64,000 nt of DNA from Paraburkholderia polaris (GTDB lineage: Bacteria > Pseudomonadota > Gammaproteobacteria > Burkholderiales > Burkholderiaceae), in the NCBI RefSeq assembly GCF_012927345.1, contig NZ_JABBGJ010000051.1:1-64000 (forward strand), in the 5' to 3' direction. Positions 26,686 to 34,622 of the stretch are shown piece by piece. The notes under the pieces were generated by a model. That model was not told the origin of the DNA and ran no database searches. It was given only the letters and a program-made list of their open reading frames with translations. How positions within the stretch are numbered: the first letter of the stretch is position 1; each line of letters begins with the position of its first letter. The position numbers and the translations under genes were made by a program.

Positions 26686-27249
26686 ATGAAATTCCGATAT
26701 TCCCTACAAGTGATGACGGTTGCGCTGGGGCTTGGCGCAGCGTCGATCGGCGCGGCGTACGCGCAAGCCAGTGACGCCCCCGCGAGCGATGCGCCGGTGA
26801 GCGGCACGACGCTCTCGCCCGCGGACCAGCAGTTCGTGCAGGATGCCTCGCAGTCCGACGCCACTGAAATCGCGGCAAGCAAAATCGCGCTCAAGAATTC
26901 GAGCGATCCACACGTCAAGAAATTCGCGCAGCAAATGATTACTGACCATACGAAACTCTCGCGTGGCATGGCCGCACTCGCCGCGAAGAAGGGGCTTGCC
27001 ACGGCGCCGTCCGCCGATTCCGCGCTGGTCGGCAAACTGCAGACGCTCAAGGGCCGCGAGTTCGACCAGGCCTATGTCGAGCAGATCGGGGTGGAAGCGC
27101 ACCAGCGCGCCGTTGACCTGTTCCAGCAGGAGAGCCAGAGCGGCACCGACTCGCAACTGAAGGCGACGGCCACACATGCGTTGCCGACCATCAAGCATCA
27201 CCTCGCGATGGCGCAACAACTCGCCGGCGCAATGAAGGGTTCGTCATGA
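26686..27249 (+). CDS. Periplasmic DUF4142 protein
   Basis: The 187-residue protein has a cleavable signal peptide (MKFRYSLQVMTVALGLGAAS, likely cut after AYA) and then a ferritin-like helical DUF4142 domain (DQQFVQDASQSDATEIAASK, DPHVKKFAQQMITDHTKLSR, and HHLAMAQQLAG at the end). Members are periplasmic and stress-linked, function unknown. The ATG at 26686 follows AGGGAGA; an upstream start at 26599 would spoil the signal peptide. Its stop overlaps the next start codon as ATGA, so the two genes are translationally coupled. Confidence 0.88.
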   Translation: MKFRYSLQVMTVALGLGAASIGAAYAQASDAPASDAPVSGTTLSPADQQFVQDASQSDATEIAASKIALKNSSDPHVKKFAQQMITDHTKLSRGMAALAAKKGLATAPSADSALVGKLQTLKGREFDQAYVEQIGVEAHQRAVDLFQQESQSGTDSQLKATATHALPTIKHHLAMAQQLAGAMKGSS

Positions 27250-27590
27250 ACGCGACCCTGCCGCGGCCGGCCTATGAGGATTCCCTTATGCACATCACCT
27301 TTTCCGACGACAAGCCGTTCTTCGACGGAACGAACCTGACCGTGCGCTTCATGGCGCGTGTCGACGGCGAAGCGGTTGTGTGCGCGATCACCGCGGAGGC
27401 GCTGGAAGATCATTTCGGCGCCGATTCCGCGCTCGAATCTACGCTGATGGCCGCTTTCGACAAGGGGCGCAACCGCATCCGTTCGGTTTGCGCGGAAGCA
27501 CTCGACCAGAACGACGGCGATGGCGTACTGTTGCATAGTGGACTGTTCAGAGTGGAAGGCATGGAACCCGATCACGGCGGCGCCGCATAG
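27246..27590 (+). CDS. DUF1488 protein
   Basis: This 114-residue soluble protein contains the DUF1488 pattern: a strand pair with VRFMARVDGEAVVCAITAEA, then LEDHFGADSA and a helix ending NRIRSVCAEAL. Function unknown. The start overlaps the DUF4142 stop (ATGA), so expression is coupled. An internal Met at residue 15 with its own upstream GAGGA may be the true start, which would give a length closer to the family norm. Confidence 0.8.
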   Translation: MNATLPRPAYEDSLMHITFSDDKPFFDGTNLTVRFMARVDGEAVVCAITAEALEDHFGADSALESTLMAAFDKGRNRIRSVCAEALDQNDGDGVLLHSGLFRVEGMEPDHGGAA

Positions 27591-27686
27591 TCCGGGCACG
27601 TGCCTACCGTCTGCGCGTAGTTTTAACGCGACGCTGTGCGGCGTCACCGTCCCCAAAAACGCGATTCAACGATGCCAGGAGGCCTT

Positions 27687-28268
27687 ATGTCACTCATCGT
27701 CGCAGCACGGTTTACGACTTTCCCCGCCGCTGAAGACGCGGCGCAAAAGCTCTTCAACGCAGGTTTCGTCGAAGAAGACGTCACGCTGTTTTTTGTCAAT
27801 CCGCGCGGCCAGCACGCGCGCTATCCGATCGGCGGCGATGTCGGCACCGACGCGGGCGCGAGGGAAGCGCCGAAAGGCGCAGGAATGGGCGTCACCATCG
27901 GCGCGGTAGCGGGTGCGGTGGTCGGCGTAGCGATATTTGCGGCGTTTGCGGCGCCGATTATCGTCTCGCTGATCGCGGCCGGCGTCGGCGCGTACGTCGG
28001 CTCGCTGGTTGGGGCGATGGCGCGCACGCGCGAAGGCGGCATGGTCGGCCACCATTTACCATTTCATCAAGAAATGCGTGATTCCGGCGTGCTGGTTGCC
28101 GTGCATGTGTCTCCCGACAATCAGTTCGACGCTGCTCGCGTATTGCGCGAAGCAGGGGGCCTGGCAATCGAACGCGCGAGCGGACGCTGGCAGCAAGGGC
28201 GCTGGGCCGACTTCGATCCGCTCAAAACGCCCGAGCCGCTCAACGAATTCAGCGAGAAGCATGCCTGA
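27687..28268 (+). CDS. Glycine-zipper membrane protein
   Basis: The 193-residue protein begins with an alpha/beta segment (SLIVAARFTTFPAAEDAAQK, like general-stress 17M-type domains), then a glycine-rich double hydrophobic segment (about 68-115: GAVAGAVVGVAIFAAFAAPI and LIAAGVGAYVGSLVGAM), then a second alpha/beta segment (VLVAVHVSPDNQFDAARVLR). This arrangement fits inner-membrane proteins with a GSP17M-like fold split by a glycine zipper. CAGGAGGCC before the ATG at 27687 selects this start. It is followed by a strong terminator. Function unknown. Confidence 0.8.
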   Translation: MSLIVAARFTTFPAAEDAAQKLFNAGFVEEDVTLFFVNPRGQHARYPIGGDVGTDAGAREAPKGAGMGVTIGAVAGAVVGVAIFAAFAAPIIVSLIAAGVGAYVGSLVGAMARTREGGMVGHHLPFHQEMRDSGVLVAVHVSPDNQFDAARVLREAGGLAIERASGRWQQGRWADFDPLKTPEPLNEFSEKHA

Positions 28269-28311
28269 GCGAGGTGAGCGCTTTCGTTTGAAGGTAGACG
28301 CGGTAAACAAC

Positions 28312-28341
28312 AAAACGGCCCGACAAATGTCGGGCCGTTTT
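28312..28341 (+). terminator. Strong intrinsic terminator
   Basis: AAAACGGCCCGACA pairs perfectly with TGTCGGGCCGTTTT across a two-base gap: 14 base pairs with A-tract on one side and T-tract on the other, so it can work in both directions. It lies 44 bases after the glycine-zipper gene and also ends the convergent small gene at 28424-28663. Confidence 0.9.
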
Positions 28342-28423
28342 GCATTTCATTCGGGACGGCGCGCACCGCAGGGCTTAACCGACCGGTAACGTCTCGTCTT
28401 GCCATGCCTTCAGATTCGCAGGC

Positions 28424-28663
28424 TCAAACCCAGATGCGCGGCCTATTGTGTTGCGGCTGCGGCGCACGATCAACCTGGCCCTCATCGCGGGTAGCCTCGC
28501 AAGCAGCAGGTACCAAACCATCATGCCTGACGCCGCAGGACGACGCGGCTTGCGCACTCGCAACCGGCGCCTCCTGCGGCTGCATATGTTCGCGAATCTG
28601 CAGCACTGCAGCCGATGTGACGATCGCGATCGCGGCTAGATATTCTGCGCTCCTGATCTTCAT
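28424..28663 (-). CDS. Small protein with one N-terminal hydrophobic segment
   Basis: Seventy-nine residues. KIRSAEYLAAIAIVTSAAVLQ (hydrophobic part near residues 7-21) looks like a signal anchor or signal peptide; the rest is polar with two cysteines (ASSCGVRHD and PAACEAT). AGGGAGTATCGCC precedes the ATG at 28663, a good ribosome-binding site that selects this start over a longer frame. No family recognised; plausibly an exported small protein. Confidence 0.6.
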   Translation of the reverse strand: MKIRSAEYLAAIAIVTSAAVLQIREHMQPQEAPVASAQAASSCGVRHDGLVPAACEATRDEGQVDRAPQPQHNRPRIWV

Positions 28664-29022
28664 GGCGATACTCCCTGTCGTTATTGCCTGCCCATTGTTT
28701 TCAATTCCTTGGCACGTCTTGCAGTGTGTTTGTTCACTGGATTGTGCGGTGCGGGCGGAATGTATTAAGCAACCTGCGTGCCATCCGGTAGAAGTCCGCT
28801 GGGCAGCAGTCTCAGGTCGATGGAGAGACGCTCGGGCGGGCAACATTTACGTGCGTTGGCAAGATTGCCAGCGCTTGTCGACACTTGCTAGCGCCGTTCG
28901 ACAGGATGTCCGCGGCCACGCGCGCCGGGCATGGCTCATGCGCATACACATATGAACCCCGCTGCTACTCGGAGGCGCGTAGCGGCGGATTCCACGATTA
29001 ACGAAACCCCTGGAGGTATTGA
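28664..29022. other. Gene-free divergent region
   Basis: No gene supported between the two divergent start codons. It contains TTGGCACGTCTTGCAG, which looks like a sigma-54 site but has the wrong spacing (see rejected items). It should hold promoters for the small exported protein and for the DUF2383 gene. Confidence 0.4.
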
Positions 29023-29475
29023 ATGGCTACGAACGTTGTTTCCGTGCTGAACGATCTGGTCGAAACGTCGAAGGATGGCGAGAAGGGCTTTCGCAAGGCA
29101 GCTGAGGATGCGCACGACGCGCAGCTGAAAACGCTGTTTCTGTCGCGCGCCGAAGACTGCACGCGCGGCGCGCGCGAATTGCAGGATGCGGTTCAAGCTT
29201 TGGGCGGCAAGCCTGAAACTGGCGGCAGTATGAGCGGTGCGTTGCATCGTGGCTGGGTCGACGTGAAGTCGGCCGTGACGGATCGCAGCGACCACGACAT
29301 CCTGGCCGAATGCGAAAAGGGCGAAGACGTCGCGAAGAAGCGTTACCACGACGCGCTTGAGAAGGAATTGCCGCTGGACGTGCGCGCGATTGTCGAGCGC
29401 CAGTATCAAGGCGTGCTGCAAAATCACGACCGCGTGCGCGATCTGCGCGATCAGTACGCCGCGGCCAAGCCGTAA
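29023..29475 (+). CDS. DUF2383 (PA2169-type) four-helix-bundle protein
   Basis: A 150-residue helical protein of the PA2169/DUF2383 family: VVSVLNDLVETSKDGEKGFR starts it, HDAQLKTLFLSRAEDC follows, and YHDALEKELPLDVRAIVERQ and NHDRVRDLRDQ close it. It has a ferritin-like bundle with an unproven role in stress. CTGGAGGT lies well placed before the ATG. Confidence 0.9.
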   Translation: MATNVVSVLNDLVETSKDGEKGFRKAAEDAHDAQLKTLFLSRAEDCTRGARELQDAVQALGGKPETGGSMSGALHRGWVDVKSAVTDRSDHDILAECEKGEDVAKKRYHDALEKELPLDVRAIVERQYQGVLQNHDRVRDLRDQYAAAKP

Positions 29476-29641
29476 TTGCCAGCTGCGTAGTCGCGTAGTC
29501 GTCTTGACCCGGCCGCCGGCGCTCCTGGAGCCCCGGTTGCCGCGGGCGGTGGAACAGGGCGGTGGGGGAGGCATCTGGTGAGGCACTAGATCACTAGCGC
29601 AGTGGCAAAGGTGGTGCAGTGGCAAAAGCAACCATGCATGA

Positions 29642-29670
29642 AAAAGCCGCCCGCAATGCGGACGGCTTTT
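29642..29670. terminator. Bidirectional terminator hairpin
   Basis: AAAAGCCG-C-CCGCA and TGCGG-A-CGGCTTTT pair with one internal mismatch. The A- and T-tracts allow termination in both directions, between the DUF2383 gene and the convergent BON gene. Confidence 0.8.
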
Positions 29671-29721
29671 CATTTGCTGTCAAACGTTGGACCGCTGTAC
29701 CGGCGGTTGTCCCAATAGGAA

Positions 29722-29741
29722 GAGCCGGCCGGAGCCGGCTC
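29722..29741 (-). terminator. Hairpin just after the BON gene
   Basis: GAGCCGGC and GCCGGCTC form a perfect eight-base-pair stem with a four-base loop, 22 bases past the BON stop codon. Read on the minus strand it is followed by a few T residues. Confidence 0.65.
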
Positions 29742-29763
29742 CCTTCTATCAGATCACCCGCTT

Positions 29764-30102
29764 TTATTCCGCCACGATTTTCAGATGGTTCCTCACGCTC
29801 GAGACGCCATCGACGCCTTTCACGACTTCTCCAGCTGCGGCCTTGTCGTCAGCGGACGGAACCGAACCCGTGAGCCACACCACGCCCTTGCGGGTCTTTA
29901 CGTGAATATGGGTCGACTTGACGTTCTTCGCGCTGAGCAGTTCGGCCTTGGCCTTAGTGGTAATCGTGCCGTCGTCGACGTGCTGGCCGATGGTTTCGGA
30001 TGATGCCGACGGGGCCGAAGCGCTGGTCTGCGCCGTAGCGTTCAGTGCGAATGCGACACAAGCGATGCTGCCTGCGGTCTTCAAAAGTTGGATGGTCTTC
30101 AT
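29764..30102 (-). CDS. Periplasmic BON-domain protein
   Basis: The 112-residue protein has a signal peptide (MKTIQLLKTAGSIACVAFAL, cut near ATA-Q) and one BON domain (about 40-110: DDGTITTKAKAELLSAKNVK, THIHVKTRKGVVWLTGSVPS, then GVDGVSSVRNHLKIV). It resembles OsmY, an osmotically induced periplasmic chaperone with two BON domains, but has only one. CGAAGGAGAAACC gives a strong ribosome-binding site. Confidence 0.9.
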   Translation of the reverse strand: MKTIQLLKTAGSIACVAFALNATAQTSASAPSASSETIGQHVDDGTITTKAKAELLSAKNVKSTHIHVKTRKGVVWLTGSVPSADDKAAAGEVVKGVDGVSSVRNHLKIVAE

Positions 30103-30643
30103 GGTTTCTCCTTCGGGTGTTGATGAAAGATGCGGTCTTGTTGCCTGCGGTCGATCGCGGTCGAAACCGTTGATGACTCGCGTGGGGTCGCTGCCGCTAC
30201 GGTTCCGTCAGGGCCCGTTATCGACGCCGGACGACGGCCTATGCATACGTTTCGTTTGCCTCGTGTTTGCCTCGCTATAGCTATAAGGCGCGACCGGGCA
30301 ACCGATCCGGCGCAAAGACCAACGTCCGTCCACATGGTGCTGATTCGCAAGGTATGTGCCCGGTACGCCGGACAGGCGCTCGATGCCGGGAAAAGCCTTG
30401 ACGGCATAGGCATTTAGGCTGATGAATAGCAGGGCGGGTATGTCCAGCGCGCCGTGCGGCGGCCGGCAAGGCCCACAACCGGAAATTGCCGTGTCCTTGT
30501 AAAAATGGCATTTGCCGGCTGCGCAATCCGCGGGCCTGAAAAGGCAAAACTCAAAAAAAACAGTATGTTGGGCGAGCTGGTATGACAGTTGCTCTGTTGA
30601 GGCCACGTAACCATTTCTCAGCTATTAACGGGACCTCACTACA
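30103..30643. other. Gene-free region upstream of rpoN
   Basis: About 540 bases without a supported gene. A minus-strand open frame (30208-30606) has a Cys-rich stretch but no ribosome-binding site or family likeness, so I leave it uncalled. A perfect 10-base palindrome, TATAGCTATA, lies near 30273-30282. The part before rpoN is A/T-rich and includes an eight-base A-run near 30550. Confidence 0.4.
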
Positions 30644-32125
30644 ATGCCGTCAATTGAACTACGCGCAAGGCAGTCTCTCGCACTCACGCCGCGTCTACAG
30701 CAGTCAGTGCGTCTGTTGCAGTTGTCGTCTCTGGAGTTCCAGCAGGAGTTGCGCACCGCGCTCGACACCAATCCGTTCCTCGAATACGACTCGACAGACA
30801 CGGAAGACGTCGCGCTCGCCACCACAACGCCTGGCGATGACGTCGGCGCGATGCCTGCCACAGACACAGTCGCCGCGGCCGAACCTGAGTCGGCACAGAC
30901 GGACACCGGCGGCAGCGACACGATGGAAAGCGGGGGGCAGGACGACATGCCCGGCGACTTTTCGGGCGACTACAGCAGCCGTAGTTCGATGCGCCAGAAC
31001 GGCGACTCCGACAGTAGCGATCCCGCTGAATGGGCGCGCTCCCAACCGACCTTGCGCGAGCAGTTGCACGACTCGCTGCGTCTGTATCGACTCGACGACC
31101 GTGATCGCGCGGTAGCCCGCTTCATTATCGAGGCGCTCGACGACGACGGCTATCTGCGGCAGGAACTCTCCGAACTCGCGGATAGCGTCGACCTCGAACC
31201 CGAATTGACAGAAGAAGAATTGCTCGTGGCGTTGCGCCTCGTGCAGTCGCTCGATCGTCCTGGTCTTGGCGCCCGTTCGCTGTCCGAGTGTCTGTCGCTG
31301 CAGGTCAACGCCTTGCCTGCCGAGACGCCGGGACGCGATGTGGCGCGGCAGATCGTCGAACATCATCTTGAACGCCTCGCGCGCCGCGAACAGGCCGAAC
31401 TGCAAAAGCAGATCGGCTGCAGCGCCGAGGAACTGCGGGTGGCGTGCGCGCTGGTGCGCAAGCTCGACCCGAAGCCCGGCAACAGCTACGGCCGCACCGA
31501 CGACAACTACGTGGTGCCGGACGTGATCGTGCGTCAGGTGCGCAACAAATGGGTGGTGACGATCAATCCGGCAGTGCAGCCGCGCGCTCGCATCCATCGC
31601 ATGTATGCCGAGTTGTTCGCGCAGTCGGCCGGCGCAAGCCGCTCGCCGCTCGCGCAGCAATTGCAGGAAGCGCGCTGGCTGATCCGCAATGCGCAGCAGC
31701 GCTTCGATACGATTCAGCGTGTGGCCGAATGCATCGTCGCGCATCAGAAGGCCTTCTTCCAGTACGGCGAAATCGCGCTCAAGCCGATGGTGCTGCGCGA
31801 TGTGGCCGAGGAACTCGGTTTGCACGAGTCCACCATCTCGCGTGCGACCGGCAACAAATATATGGCCACGCCGCGCGGCATTTTCGAGTTCAAGCACTTT
31901 TTCCCGCGTGAGCTCGGCACGGAAAGCGGCGGCACCTGTTCGGCCGCGGCCGTACGTGCGCTGCTCAAGGAAATGATCGCCGCGGAGAACACGCGCGATC
32001 CGCTGTCCGATGTGACGCTCGCCAAGATGCTCGCGGATCAGGGCGTGTTGGTGGCGCGGCGCACGGTGGCGAAATACCGCCATCTGATGAAAGTGCCGCC
32101 GGCGGAACTGCGCCGCCAGGTTTAA
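30644..32125 (+). CDS. rpoN: RNA polymerase sigma-54 factor (RpoN)
   Basis: The 493-residue sigma factor has all regions: region I rich in Gln and Leu (LALTPRLQQSVRLLQLSSLE), an acidic region II (about 50-125), the core-binding domain, a helix-turn-helix (LHESTISRATGNKYMATPRG) and the RpoN box ARRTVAKYR near the end. It directs polymerase to -24/-12 promoters and needs an AAA+ activator. The usual rpoN neighbours (lptB upstream, hpf and ptsN downstream) are missing, so this is probably the second rpoN copy that several Burkholderia and relatives carry. A strong terminator follows. A VpsR-like sigma-54 activator and a sigma-54 promoter exist near 58-60 kb. Confidence 0.96.
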   Translation: MPSIELRARQSLALTPRLQQSVRLLQLSSLEFQQELRTALDTNPFLEYDSTDTEDVALATTTPGDDVGAMPATDTVAAAEPESAQTDTGGSDTMESGGQDDMPGDFSGDYSSRSSMRQNGDSDSSDPAEWARSQPTLREQLHDSLRLYRLDDRDRAVARFIIEALDDDGYLRQELSELADSVDLEPELTEEELLVALRLVQSLDRPGLGARSLSECLSLQVNALPAETPGRDVARQIVEHHLERLARREQAELQKQIGCSAEELRVACALVRKLDPKPGNSYGRTDDNYVVPDVIVRQVRNKWVVTINPAVQPRARIHRMYAELFAQSAGASRSPLAQQLQEARWLIRNAQQRFDTIQRVAECIVAHQKAFFQYGEIALKPMVLRDVAEELGLHESTISRATGNKYMATPRGIFEFKHFFPRELGTESGGTCSAAAVRALLKEMIAAENTRDPLSDVTLAKMLADQGVLVARRTVAKYRHLMKVPPAELRRQV

Positions 32126-32160
32126 GCGCGCTTCGCCCGATCAAAACGAAGGCTTCATCG

Positions 32161-32199
32161 AAGAGTCACGCGAGACTGACTGCTCGCGCGACTCTTTTT
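32161..32199 (+). terminator. Intrinsic terminator after rpoN
   Basis: AAGAGTCACGCGAG pairs with CTCGCGCGACTCTT with one mismatch across an eight-base loop, followed by TTTTT. It lies 35 bases after the rpoN stop codon. Confidence 0.9.
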
Positions 32200-32263
32200 C
32201 GTATCTGGACGTTTCGCGCGTGCCCCATTACATTGGCGGCTCAAGTCGAAACGGGGTGAGTCA

Positions 32264-33463
32264 ATGAAGTACTCGAATCTGGTCGAGCGTTTGCAAGGCA
32301 GGCGCACGTCGGCGTGGGAAATCCATCGTGTCGCTCAACAGGCGCTTGCCAATGGCGAAGACGTGATCGTATTGAGCGTGGGCGATCCTGACTTCGCGAC
32401 GCCCGCACCGATCGTCGAGCGCGCAATCGAGGCGTTGCGCGGCGGCGATACGCATTACAGCGCAGTGTCGGGGCGTGAGCCGCTGCGCGCGGCGATTGCC
32501 GAAGAACACACGCGCACCACCGGTTTCAACGTGAGCGCGGCCAACGTGATCCTGACGGCGGGGGCGCAGAACGGCGTATTCGCGACATCGCTGTGCCTGC
32601 TGGAAGCGGGCGACGAAGTGATCGTTCCCGAGCCGATGTATCTCACATACGAGGCCTGCGTGCGCGCTGCGGGTGCCACGCTCGTGCCAGTGCCGGTCAA
32701 TCCCGCGCGAGCGTTTCACCTCGACTGTGACGCGCTCGAAGCGGCGATCACGCCGCGCACTCAGGCCATTTTCTTTGCTACACCCTGCAATCCGACCGGC
32801 GTGGTGATGCCGCGTGCCGACCTCGAGCGCATTGCGCAGCTTGCCAGCAAGCACGACCTGTGGGTGCTATCCGACGAGGTCTATGCGGATCTCACCTTCG
32901 AGCGCGAGCATGTGAGCATCGCTGCGTTGCCGGGCATGGCGGAGCGCACGGTGACGCTCGGCAGTCTGTCGAAATCGCATGCAATGGCGGGGTGGCGCGT
33001 GGGCTGGGCGATCGGGCCTGCCACGCTGATCGAGCATATGGGGCGGCTTGCGCTGGCGATGCTTTATGGCTTGCCGGGCTTCATCCAGCAGGCTGCATTG
33101 ACGGCCTTGCAGAACAAAGCGCAAATCGTCGCGGAGATGCGCGAGATTTACCGGCGCCGCCGCGACGTCGTGTTCGAGCGCTTGCACCGCGTGCCGGGCT
33201 TGCGTTGCCTGCTGCCCGAAGCCGGCATGTTCATGATGGTCGATGTCAGCGGCACGGGCCTCGACACGGTCGATTTCACCTGGCAACTGTTTCGCGCACA
33301 AGGCGTGTCGCTGCTCGACGCCAGCGCTTTCGGGGAGACCGCGAATGGATTCGTGCGGTTGGGTTTCGTGGTCGACGAAGCGAGCCTGATCGACGCCTGC
33401 GAACGGATTGCCGCGTTCGTCAGCGGATTATCGTTGCGGAATCGGGCATTGCCGGCGGGTTAG
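32264..33463 (+). CDS. Class I/II PLP aminotransferase (AruH-like)
   Basis: The 399-residue enzyme belongs to fold-type I aminotransferases. VLSVGDPDFATPAPIVERAI begins the fold, FFATPCNPTGVVMPRADL binds PLP, WVLSDEVYADLTFE holds the Asp that contacts the ring nitrogen, and LGSLSKSHAMAGWRVGWAIG carries the PLP-binding lysine. Overall it resembles arginine:pyruvate transaminase AruH, but the arginine transaminase pathway partner (AruI) is not nearby, so the substrate is uncertain. GGGGTGAG lies before the ATG. Confidence 0.85.
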   Translation: MKYSNLVERLQGRRTSAWEIHRVAQQALANGEDVIVLSVGDPDFATPAPIVERAIEALRGGDTHYSAVSGREPLRAAIAEEHTRTTGFNVSAANVILTAGAQNGVFATSLCLLEAGDEVIVPEPMYLTYEACVRAAGATLVPVPVNPARAFHLDCDALEAAITPRTQAIFFATPCNPTGVVMPRADLERIAQLASKHDLWVLSDEVYADLTFEREHVSIAALPGMAERTVTLGSLSKSHAMAGWRVGWAIGPATLIEHMGRLALAMLYGLPGFIQQAALTALQNKAQIVAEMREIYRRRRDVVFERLHRVPGLRCLLPEAGMFMMVDVSGTGLDTVDFTWQLFRAQGVSLLDASAFGETANGFVRLGFVVDEASLIDACERIAAFVSGLSLRNRALPAG

Positions 33464-33764
33464 GCCCTCGGCCGCAAACAGATCTTTTCGCACCCGGACG
33501 CTCGGTTTTGCACCGACGCCGGGTGTCCAATCATTGCGCATCAACACCTGAACCCACGGTTGTAATTCGCGTACGCCGTCTGATTTACTCAAAACAGCCG
33601 GACGCCGCCAGGCCTTTGCCACACGGCGTCCGCGGCATTGTCACATCCATCGTAAGAGCGAATTTCACGGCGACGCATACGTGAGGACTCGCTGTATACT
33701 AACTATTTAGTTAAAATGCAGCGCGCGCCGTTGTTCGTAACGGCGTTTGTTCAAGGAGTTCGAT
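33464..33764. other. Upstream region of the gluconate dehydrogenase operon
   Basis: Gene-free. It ends with TATACT (33695-33700), a good -10 hexamer, directly joined to the palindrome at 33700-33713. A weak -35-like GACGCA lies 17 bases upstream of the -10. The combination looks like a repressible sigma-70 promoter. Confidence 0.5.
33700..33713. promoter_or_regulatory. Candidate operator: perfect palindrome TAACTATTTAGTTA
   Basis: TAACTA and TAGTTA form a perfect 6-2-6 inverted repeat, overlapping the 3' end of a TATACT -10-like hexamer and 52 bases before the ribosome-binding-site-preceded start of the gamma subunit gene. The position over the likely transcription start suits a repressor of the GntR or MarR kind. 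No such regulator gene is next to the operon. Confidence 0.5.
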
Positions 33765-34469
33765 ATGTCGAGACGGAAATTCCTTTCGTCCATGCTGATG
33801 CTGGTCGCCGGTGTGGCAGTCGCGAAAGTGAAGGTGATTTTTGGCGGCATGCCATGGAGTAAAGATCCTGCGGTCTTGCCGCAGCCGGTCATAGCAGGCG
33901 GCTGGACCTTCTTCACCGCGGACGAAGCGCTCACCGTCGAGGCGATCGCCGATCGTTTGATTCCCGCTGACGAACTGAGCATCGGGGGACGTGAAGCCGG
34001 TTGCGTCGTGTTTGTCGACCGTCAATTGAGCGGCGACTTCGGCCGCGCGACGACCCAATACCGCAGCGGCCCGGTCACGCCAGGCACCCCGCAACAAGGG
34101 CCGCAGTTCAGCCAGACCCCGGCCGAGCGCTATCGGGCCGGCCTGAATGCGCTCGCGCAGCATTGTCAGAGCGCGCAAGGCAAGCCGTTTCACGCGCTCG
34201 ACGCCGCACAGCAGGACACATTGCTTCAGCAGATCGAAGCCGGCCAGCTCAAGTTCGACAACGTCGACGGCGTGGCCTTCTTCAACATGATGCTGCAGAA
34301 CGTCCGCGAAGGCTTCTTTGCCGATCCGGTCTACGGCGGCAACAAGGAGATGGCGGGCTGGAAAATGCTCGGCTTTCCCGGCGCGCAGTACGACTTTCGC
34401 GACGTGATCGGCCGGCGCGGTGAAGACCTCAAGGTGATTCCAATCAGCCTGATCGGCGGCAAGAGCTGA
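33765..34469 (+). CDS. Gluconate 2-dehydrogenase-type gamma subunit (Tat-exported)
   Basis: The 234-residue small subunit of a membrane-bound flavin/cytochrome sugar-acid dehydrogenase. SRRKFLSSMLMLVAGVAVA is a twin-arginine signal, which carries the folded complex to the periplasm. FFTADEALTVEAIADRLIPA and GRATTQYRSGPV, followed by GFFADPVYGGNKEMAGWKML, are subunit-3 hallmarks. AAGGAG before the ATG at 33765 selects this start and leaves the Tat motif at the very N-terminus. It heads a three-gene operon with the GMC flavoprotein and triheme cytochrome c. Confidence 0.92.
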   Translation: MSRRKFLSSMLMLVAGVAVAKVKVIFGGMPWSKDPAVLPQPVIAGGWTFFTADEALTVEAIADRLIPADELSIGGREAGCVVFVDRQLSGDFGRATTQYRSGPVTPGTPQQGPQFSQTPAERYRAGLNALAQHCQSAQGKPFHALDAAQQDTLLQQIEAGQLKFDNVDGVAFFNMMLQNVREGFFADPVYGGNKEMAGWKMLGFPGAQYDFRDVIGRRGEDLKVIPISLIGGKS

Positions 34470-34622
34470 TTCGCGGCGGAAGAACGCCCACGAGAACACA
34501 ACACCCAAGCGTGCCGCGAACAGGCGGCGCGGTTCCCACAGCACGGCGCACGCCGTGCCTTGCGGGCGCGAACGGCAAGCCCGCGCGCCCGCGCATTGAT
34601 CACTGAAACCTGGAGAATCTGG

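Noticed and set aside
28709-28722. TGGCACGTCTTGCA resembling a sigma-54 promoter upstream of the DUF2383 gene
   Set aside because: Only three bases separate TGGCAC from TTGCA; sigma-54 needs five, so the GG and GC elements are out of phase.
30513-30530. TGGCATTTGCCGGCTGC upstream of rpoN as an autoregulatory sigma-54 site
   Set aside because: GG and GC elements are not at the required distance; only the first half resembles the consensus.
30208-30606. Minus-strand 132-residue frame with a cysteine cluster upstream of rpoN
   Set aside because: No ribosome-binding site, no family likeness; open frames of this size are common by chance in GC-rich DNA.
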